Positions 30,996-36,171 of a stretch of DNA of 36,171 nucleotides are shown piece after piece. Below the pieces are notes generated by a model. It did not search any database, was not told the DNA's origin, and saw only the letters and a program-made list of their open reading frames with translations. The translations under genes were made by a program, and so were the position numbers. Position 1 is the stretch's first letter. Each line of letters opens with the position of its first letter. Source of the stretch: an uncultured archaeon (GTDB taxonomy: Archaea > Halobacteriota > Methanosarcinia > Methanosarcinales > Methanoperedenaceae); assembly GCA_902386135.1 (NCBI GenBank), contig CABMIB010000065.1, positions 1 to 36,171 of the forward strand, read 5' to 3'.

Positions 30996-31867
30996 TGCGT
31001 TATAACCTCACAGCCGTCCTGTGTAACTATAACCGTATGTTCCGCCTGGGAGATAAGCCCGCCTTTAACTTCTTTAAGTATCGGGTACGGCCGGATTATG
31101 TTCGCTTTAACGAGCTGTACCATCGCAAAATCAATATTTTCCCCGAGCCATCTCTTTGCGAACGGCAGTGTCTTATACGTCTCAATCTTCTGCAGCAGGG
31201 CTCTGGCAGTGGGGTGACGCACAGGTTTTTCGGAGACAATATGGTATATCTCGGCATTCCCGGCATCGTGTATCTTCCCCGCGCCGTCAGTGGCGAACGG
31301 TTCGATAGCTATTATATCCCCATCCTCGATTGTCACGCCATGCGGCATCCTTTTGTTGGGAATGGCAGGCGGAGCGTGCTGGACATATTGTTCAAGACCG
31401 TGACCTGTAAGATTGATTATCGGTTTATACCCGAACGATGTTATGGCATCTTCGATAGCTCCTCCGATTTCGGTGGTGTTCACGCCAGCATGCATTATTT
31501 TTATCGCATCCGAGAGAGCCTTTTCAGCAGCTTTTACAAGTTCGGGATTGCCTGAGAGGTCAACAGTTACAGCCGTATCCGCTATGTAGCCGTCGATATG
31601 TACCCCGATGTCCAGCTTGACCATATCCTTCCCGAAAACAGCAGTATCGTTAACAGACGGGGTCGAGTGAGCTGCTTCATCATTCCTGGATATATTCACA
31701 GGGAAGGCTGGCTCCCCGCCTTTTTCGCGTATCAGGTTCTCTGCGAACTCGGCGACCGAAAGTAAGCTTGCGCCCTCCACTACCTTTTTAGCCGCTTCGG
31801 CGCGTACTTCGGAGAGGATTTTTCCAGCCTTCCGGTACTTTTCCAATACTTCTTCTGTTTCTTTCAT
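30992..31867 (-). CDS. map: Methionine aminopeptidase, type II
   Basis: Removes the initiator Met from nascent proteins; a two-metal M24 enzyme. About 291 residues from ATG 31867, chosen because it overlaps the pepQ-like stop (ATGA); a longer in-frame start at 31909 would run far into that gene. Metal and catalytic residues are visible: AFPVNISRNDEAAHS (substrate His), KLDIGVHIDGYIADTAV (two Asp), NLTGHGLEQY (His), IAIEPFATDG (Glu) and SQAEHTVIV (Glu). The insert between the last blocks (ETYKTLPFAKRWL) marks the type II form used by archaea. Nothing is missing. Confidence 0.95.
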   Translation of the reverse strand: MKETEEVLEKYRKAGKILSEVRAEAAKKVVEGASLLSVAEFAENLIREKGGEPAFPVNISRNDEAAHSTPSVNDTAVFGKDMVKLDIGVHIDGYIADTAVTVDLSGNPELVKAAEKALSDAIKIMHAGVNTTEIGGAIEDAITSFGYKPIINLTGHGLEQYVQHAPPAIPNKRMPHGVTIEDGDIIAIEPFATDGAGKIHDAGNAEIYHIVSEKPVRHPTARALLQKIETYKTLPFAKRWLGENIDFAMVQLVKANIIRPYPILKEVKGGLISQAEHTVIVTQDGCEVITQ

Positions 31868-33027
31868 TTCAGCACCAGATTCTTCTCGAACATAGTTAAA
31901 TTCTTGCATCCGCCCTGCGTTACCACTACAACGTCCTCAATCCTTACGCCGCCTGTGTTTTTGTAATATAGGCCCGGCTCTATCGTGACCACACATCCTG
32001 CTTTCAGTTCCCTGCCGCTCTCGCTCAGGTTCGGTCCTTCATGGATATCAAGCCCAACGCCGTGTCCAGTCGAATGTATGAAGCCCTCTGTGAACTCCCC
32101 GCTTTTGCCTCTTGCTGTCCCGTATCCTTTCTCTTCCAGCACGTCGCAAACGACATTATGGATCTCACTGCCGCTGACGCCTGCTTTGATTTTACTGATC
32201 GCCGCAACTTGCGAGTCAAATACAGCCGAATACATGTCTTTCAGCTCATCCTTCGGGGTCCCGCGCACTACCGTGCGTGTCATATCCGAATAATATCTCT
32301 CACTTTTCGAGCGCGGCACCATGTCGATGACGATCGGTTCATCTGCAAGCAGCTCGCCCTCCCCCTGCCAGTGTGGGTCGGAGCTGCCTTTCCCGCATGC
32401 AATAATGATGTCCGGCGCTTCACATCCCTGCAAAAGAAGAGCCATCTCGATTATCGCCCTTACGTCCTCAGCTTTCAGCGGTGAGTTCTCCCGGTACAGG
32501 ACTCCGCGTCTGGACTGGGCGCTCTTTATTGCGCTGATACCTTCAGCGAGCGCGCGTTCACCTGCCCTCTGCGCCTTTTCGATAGCAGCAATTTCCTGTT
32601 CGCTCTTTACTTCGCGCATTTCACGAAACGGGCTTTTTATGGGAGTTACCTCAAGACTGTTCTTTCTCATGCAGTCTGCAAGCTGCACGGAGAAATTATA
32701 AGGTACTGCAATATGCTTTACATTCTCAGAGCGCAGGAACTCAACGATCATTTCGCAATATGCGGCATCGATATCCCTGAGCTTCCTGAGTTTTCCCATA
32801 AGCCCGTACCTGGAAGCTGGGATCACATCCTTTACCCTGGATTCTTTTTTTGCCCTGCCAAGTTCCATATCGGACACGAGAAGCTTCTCGTTTTTGGAGT
32901 TGAAGTATATGAAAGAATCTACAGCCAGGAATTTTGTGGCGTAGTACATGTCAGCATTGTGCTCGCTTTCGCTGACCATCAGGAAAGCATCTGCATTTGG
33001 AAGATTCAGTTTCATTCTATCCATCAC
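31864..33027 (-). CDS. pepQ: Xaa-Pro dipeptidase/aminopeptidase (M24)
   Basis: 387 residues from GTG 33027; ATG at 33024 and 33015 are equally possible and no strong ribosome binding site decides. The N-terminal creatinase-like domain (VSESEHNADMYYATKFLAVD) is followed by the pita-bread catalytic domain with metal ligands VIDMVPRSKSERYYSDMTRT (two Asp), HSTGHGVGLDIHEGP (His), TIEPGLYY (Glu) and GVRIEDVVVV (Glu). It cleaves dipeptides or N-terminal residues before proline. First gene of the leftward set with map, the surface protein and the methyltransferase. A TATA-like AATATTTATATTG at about 33096-33108 is its likely promoter. Confidence 0.9.
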   Translation of the reverse strand: MMDRMKLNLPNADAFLMVSESEHNADMYYATKFLAVDSFIYFNSKNEKLLVSDMELGRAKKESRVKDVIPASRYGLMGKLRKLRDIDAAYCEMIVEFLRSENVKHIAVPYNFSVQLADCMRKNSLEVTPIKSPFREMREVKSEQEIAAIEKAQRAGERALAEGISAIKSAQSRRGVLYRENSPLKAEDVRAIIEMALLLQGCEAPDIIIACGKGSSDPHWQGEGELLADEPIVIDMVPRSKSERYYSDMTRTVVRGTPKDELKDMYSAVFDSQVAAISKIKAGVSGSEIHNVVCDVLEEKGYGTARGKSGEFTEGFIHSTGHGVGLDIHEGPNLSESGRELKAGCVVTIEPGLYYKNTGGVRIEDVVVVTQGGCKNLTMFEKNLVLK

Positions 33028-33142
33028 ACATCGGGGGAAACGATTAAACCTTCGATTATCCGATCATCGGGCACTTTGGGTATTGTTTGGGAAAATCAAT
33101 ATAAATATTAAAAACATACGCATCCATGTGGAAAAGAGACCC

Positions 33143-33198
33143 TTGCAGAAAAGATAAAAAAGAGGATAAGGTGGTGGTGGTTTTTTTCCTTTCTGCAA
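33143..33198 (-). terminator. Long inverted repeat after the GAF-PAS gene
   Basis: TTGCAGAAA (33143-33151) and TTTCTGCAA (33190-33198) are perfect inverted repeats, extended on the inner side by A-rich against T-rich tracts (roughly 20 pairs with mismatches). It lies downstream of the leftward GAF-PAS gene and could terminate it. Confidence 0.5.
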
Positions 33199-33237
33199 AG
33201 GTTACCTACATTTTTAAGTTATCAATATAAAAACTTT

Positions 33238-33253
33238 TTCAATTTAAATTGAA
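33238..33253. repeat. 16-bp perfect palindrome
   Basis: TTCAATTTAAATTGAA at 33238-33253, between the GAF-PAS stop and the pepQ promoter. It may be an operator for a dimeric regulator, or part of an AT-rich termination region. Confidence 0.5.
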
Positions 33254-33286
33254 GAGAATTTATTAAAATATTTGTATCGGATATGC

Positions 33287-35731
33287 CTACCTATTATGCT
33301 GCTTAAGCTCACGATTGACCTCATTTAAATTCACTTTCATGTTCTTTGAAAGAAAATATATCGCGGTATATCCGTTGCTTTCCTTTGTGACTATTTCGTT
33401 TTTTACTAAAACACCAAGATGATGCCTGGCAGTTTTATAATCTATATCCAAGGCTTCAGCTATTTGATTTGCATTATGTGGTTTATCAACGAGCTGTTTC
33501 AGGATTAATGCACGTGTGCCCCCTCCGCGTGTTCCACCGATCAAATACCATAATAGCTTCAGTTGTTTATTGGATTCCTTTAATTCATTCTTCAGCCTCT
33601 TATTTTCTGTTATGTCCCTGGCTATCCCATGGATTTCACCTTCTTTGATATCCCTGATATTTATCTCAACCCATCGATGTTCACCATTCTTGCACACTAT
33701 CTCAAGAATGTCTATCGGTTTCACGGCTTCTCCCGAGCGGCGCTTTTTCCGGCGCTCTTGAATGATTGCTCTACCCTCTGATGTGAGCCATTTTGAAATG
33801 TTACTGCCAATAACTTCCTCTTTTGGACAACCGAGTATTCGAAGCCCGATCTGGTTCATTTTCAAAACTTTACCTTCAGTATCGACCACATACATGACGT
33901 CCTGGGCGTTTTCAAAGAGTTCCCGGTATTTTGCTTCAGACTCCCTGAGTTCCTTCTCCAGCCTTATTTTCTCAGTTATGTCCCTGACTATGCCATGGAC
34001 TCCTGTTATCCTGTTCCCGTCTCTGATGAGCCTTGTTCTTACTTCGCCCCATTTATGTTCTCCATTCCTGGTTATCACTTCTATTACAACAGGCTGCTCT
34101 AAAGGCTGGTTTACGCAAATCTTCCTGACACGGTCTTCAAATATCTTATAACTTTCAGAAGTCAGCCATTTTGATATATGTGACCCGATTATTTCTTCTT
34201 CCGTCCCGCCGAGCGTTTTCAATCCGACCTTATTAATAGTCAGGAAATATCCCTTCAAATCGTGTGTATACATGGGGTCATCGGCATTTTCAAACAGGTC
34301 TTTATATAATGCCTCAGATTCTTTTAGTTTTTCTTCCAGCTTCCATTTTTCAGTTATGTCCCTGGCTATGCAGTGGAGCCCGATTGCCTTATCACCTTCT
34401 TTGATAACCCGGCTTCTAATCTCCGCCCATCTGTGCTCTCCATTTTTGCTGATGAACTCATGTATTACCGGCTGTTTCACAGGTTCACCTCCCAGGTATT
34501 TTCTCTTGTGATCTTGAGCATTTCGGATGCTCTCAGGCGTGAGCCAGTCGGAGAAATGTGTCCCTATGACCTCGCCTTTTGTGTTACATCCAAATCCTTT
34601 GACTGTTGCATCATTCGCTGTTAAAATATAGCCTTCAGCATCGCTGGTGAATATCACATCATTGGCATTCTCAAAGAGGTCCCTGTATTTTGCCTCAGAT
34701 TTTTCGAGTTCTTCATAAGATTTTTCTAATTTTTTACGATATTCCTCAAGCTCTTGCTCCAGCTTCCTTTTTTCAGTTATATCCCTTCCTATCCCATGTA
34801 CTGCTACTACCCTGTCATCGCCTTTGATTAACCGCCTTTTTATCTCCATCCATCGGTGTTCCCCGTTCTTACAGATCACCTCAAGGATGATTGGCTTTTC
34901 CATAACTTCCCCTGAGATTTGTTTTTTCAGGGTATCCCGGGTGGTTCTAAGGCTCTCCGGTGTGATCCATTTCGATATATGAGTGCCGATTATTTCTTCC
35001 TTTGTACATCCAAGCAGCTTGAGTGCCGTAGTGTTTACTTCCTTAAAGTAACCTTCAGAATCGTAGATGTATATCGAGTCATTTGCATTCTCGAAAAGTT
35101 CCTTGTATCTTTCTTCGGATTCGTATAACTCTTTATAAGCATTTTTTACTTTATCCTCAAGGTGCTCTTTATACTCGTTAAGTTCCGTAATATTATTTCT
35201 AAGTTTGCCGCAAATCCTGGCATTCTGGACCACAGACGATGCCTGTGAAGCGGCAATTGTCACAAAATCGACCTCTTCATCCGTAAACTGATGCACCTGC
35301 GCCATGTAAACGTTCAACATGCCGATGACTCCCAATCCTCTTTTCATAGGCGTAAATATCTGGGATGAAAATCCAAGTTCCTTTGTTAAATTATACCATG
35401 GTTTATCTCTGGGTTCCTCGAACACGTTCGGAACGATGTAGTGTTTGCCGGCCCTTAACACAATGCCGGAAGGGCTGTATGTTAGAGGTACCCCTGCTTC
35501 TTTTGCTGCTTCGTGTACCCTTTTGGGGTAATCCTCTCCTAATCCATACGAAGCTGCCATCCTGAGTTCGCCGGTAGTTTCATCGACCAGCATAATGGTA
35601 CCTGAGTGCGCCTTCATAGTTTCGCAGGTGATCTCCAGGATATTTTGCAGGATCTTATCAAATTCCTGATCAATGTTTATTGATGCGATGTCTGATAATG
35701 CTTTTAATTTCGATTTTTCATTTTCTGGCAT
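33287..35731 (-). CDS. GAF-4xPAS sensor with C-terminal winged-helix DNA-binding domain
   Basis: 814 residues. A GAF domain (about 15-170: GTIMLVDETTGELRMAASYG) is followed by four PAS/PAC modules (about 205-325, 340-460, 465-585, 590-705). Each opens with YKELFENANDSIYI-like and closes with a GIGRDITEKRKLE-like sequence. The C-terminus (about 730-814) is an ArsR/IclR-like winged helix (NANQIAEALDIDYKTARHHL, then GVLVKNEIVTKESNGYTAIY). There is no kinase, so it is a one-component, soluble sensor-regulator. The PAS copies are close to each other, indicating recent internal duplication. The ATG at 35731 has GGAG 9 nt upstream. Probably autoregulated through the palindrome at 35787-35813. Confidence 0.9.
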   Translation of the reverse strand: MPENEKSKLKALSDIASINIDQEFDKILQNILEITCETMKAHSGTIMLVDETTGELRMAASYGLGEDYPKRVHEAAKEAGVPLTYSPSGIVLRAGKHYIVPNVFEEPRDKPWYNLTKELGFSSQIFTPMKRGLGVIGMLNVYMAQVHQFTDEEVDFVTIAASQASSVVQNARICGKLRNNITELNEYKEHLEDKVKNAYKELYESEERYKELFENANDSIYIYDSEGYFKEVNTTALKLLGCTKEEIIGTHISKWITPESLRTTRDTLKKQISGEVMEKPIILEVICKNGEHRWMEIKRRLIKGDDRVVAVHGIGRDITEKRKLEQELEEYRKKLEKSYEELEKSEAKYRDLFENANDVIFTSDAEGYILTANDATVKGFGCNTKGEVIGTHFSDWLTPESIRNAQDHKRKYLGGEPVKQPVIHEFISKNGEHRWAEIRSRVIKEGDKAIGLHCIARDITEKWKLEEKLKESEALYKDLFENADDPMYTHDLKGYFLTINKVGLKTLGGTEEEIIGSHISKWLTSESYKIFEDRVRKICVNQPLEQPVVIEVITRNGEHKWGEVRTRLIRDGNRITGVHGIVRDITEKIRLEKELRESEAKYRELFENAQDVMYVVDTEGKVLKMNQIGLRILGCPKEEVIGSNISKWLTSEGRAIIQERRKKRRSGEAVKPIDILEIVCKNGEHRWVEINIRDIKEGEIHGIARDITENKRLKNELKESNKQLKLLWYLIGGTRGGGTRALILKQLVDKPHNANQIAEALDIDYKTARHHLGVLVKNEIVTKESNGYTAIYFLSKNMKVNLNEVNRELKQHNR

Positions 35732-35786
35732 ACTCCAGAGCTCCGGTCTCAGAGTGCTGTTATGACCGTATCTACGATAAACCTAC

Positions 35787-35813
35787 GAAAGGTTTAATGA
35801 TATAAAACCTTTC
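35787..35813 (-). promoter_or_regulatory. Operator-like inverted repeat over the TATA box of the GAF-PAS gene
   Basis: GAAAGGTTT (35787-35795) and AAACCTTTC (35805-35813) form a perfect 9-bp inverted repeat with a 9-nt spacer. The minus-strand TATA box TTTTATATCATT (35797-35808) lies inside it, about 70 nt before the ATG. A dimer bound here would block TBP, so it is a good candidate site for autorepression by the winged-helix regulator. Confidence 0.65.
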
Positions 35814-36052
35814 TTTTTTAGCTCTATGAATTAGTTGTGTTGATCTCTCTGTATGACCTTAGTGATGTCTCATTAAAACAGAGGGTGAGGGGCAGGGGTG
35901 AGGATTTGGTGGTGTCCGTACGATTAAAAGATTTCAACACAATCTGTATACACGCCTGCCCACAATATCTAGTTTTAGTTTATTAATATATAAAGACATA
36001 TGTAGCTTTGGTATATACTCAGCGCATGTACACGCAGTACAGTCCTTAGAGC
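35814..36052. other. Intergenic region between GAF-PAS gene and IS fragment
   Basis: No gene supported. It contains a GTGAGGGGCAGGGGTGAGG purine-rich stretch near 35884 and a TATA-like ATTAATATATAAAG near 35981-35994. Confidence 0.4.
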
Positions 36053-36171
36053 CTATCCGAAAAGCCCTGCTGCTCTGAAAGTTATCCATGCACATGCGAA
36101 ATGTAGCATTGCAATATAATTCTGAAGCCTTTTCTCCCATCTTATAAATAATCTTCTGAATCGGTTCAGCC
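36053..36171 (-). CDS. IS5-like transposase, C-terminal part (runs off the window)
   Basis: On the minus strand, from the window edge to TAG at 36053, the frame reads LNRFRRLFIRWEKRLQNYI followed by AMLHFACAWITFRAAGLFG. This is the typical end of an IS5-family DDE transposase, where the C-terminal E-containing helix continues into RFRRL...W..R..NY.AM..LACA. The start and most of the catalytic domain lie beyond 36171. Sequence around the stop (TTTTCGGATAGGCTCTAAGG on the minus strand) looks like a terminal inverted repeat, placing the element end near 36043-36047. Confidence 0.72.
   Translation of the reverse strand, partial: LNRFRRLFIRWEKRLQNYIAMLHFACAWITFRAAGLFG

Noticed and set aside
35934-36140. 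68-residue minus-strand protein starting at 36140
   Set aside because: The neighbouring frame on the same strand reads as a clear IS5-type transposase C-terminus, so this frame is a shadow.

Overview
The window is archaeal and most likely from a methanogen or methanotroph of the Methanosarcinales; a Methanoperedens-like genome would fit. The evidence is archaeal-type ribosomal proteins S13, S4 and S11, an RNA polymerase subunit D carrying two complete 4Fe-4S motifs, Nmd3, a type II methionine aminopeptidase, a stomatin/NfeD pair, TATA boxes about 25-30 nt before many leaderless starts, and tyrosine recombinases ending in a zinc ribbon. The species is inferred, not shown.

Layout. (1) 1-2644: host operon rps13-rps4-rps11-rpoD, tightly packed and closed by a hairpin plus T-tract. 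(2) 2740-15855: a host tRNA-Leu(GAG) gene cut in its anticodon loop by a 13.0-kb integrated element. The 5' half of the tRNA is at 2740-2780 and the 3' half at 15805-15855; the two share only the 7-nt loop TTGAGGG. The element carries, 110 bp inside its left end, a complete second tRNA-Leu(GAG), which probably replaces the destroyed host gene. It also carries a class II tRNA with anticodon UAA and serine-like features. After these come small accessory genes, a leftward morphogenesis block (small tagged protein, coiled-coil protein, protease-like protein, Cys-rich small protein, terminase small and large subunits, a ribbon-helix-helix-like protein, coiled-coil protein, tape measure), a leftward regulatory block (winged-helix proteins and another ribbon-helix-helix-like protein), and a tyrosine integrase at the right end. 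No portal, major capsid or tail-tube gene is recognisable, so it is either a satellite-like element or a reduced provirus. (3) 15856-18110: a second accessory patch, starting with a broken integrase-like reading frame directly after the tRNA 3' end, then small membrane and unknown genes and a frameshifted ORF. The patch looks like an older integration at the same tRNA.

(4) 18382-36171: mostly host genes. They are nmd3 with its first zinc finger lost, a hybrid histidine kinase, the slipin/NfeD pair, a 1601-residue protein joining a PD-(D/E)XK-like nuclease domain to about 30 TPRs, a leftward operon pepQ-like/map/membrane protein/THUMP-like methyltransferase, a GAF-4xPAS-winged-helix regulator with a palindromic operator candidate over its own TATA box, and the 3' end of an IS5-like transposase running off the window.

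How it fits together: the tRNA-Leu gene after rpoD is an integration hot spot. The element appears to pay for cutting the tRNA by supplying its own copy. Several element genes are too short for ordinary gene calling and were read by hand (4596-4736, 8267-8422, 13700-13861, 13858-13998, 36053-36171).
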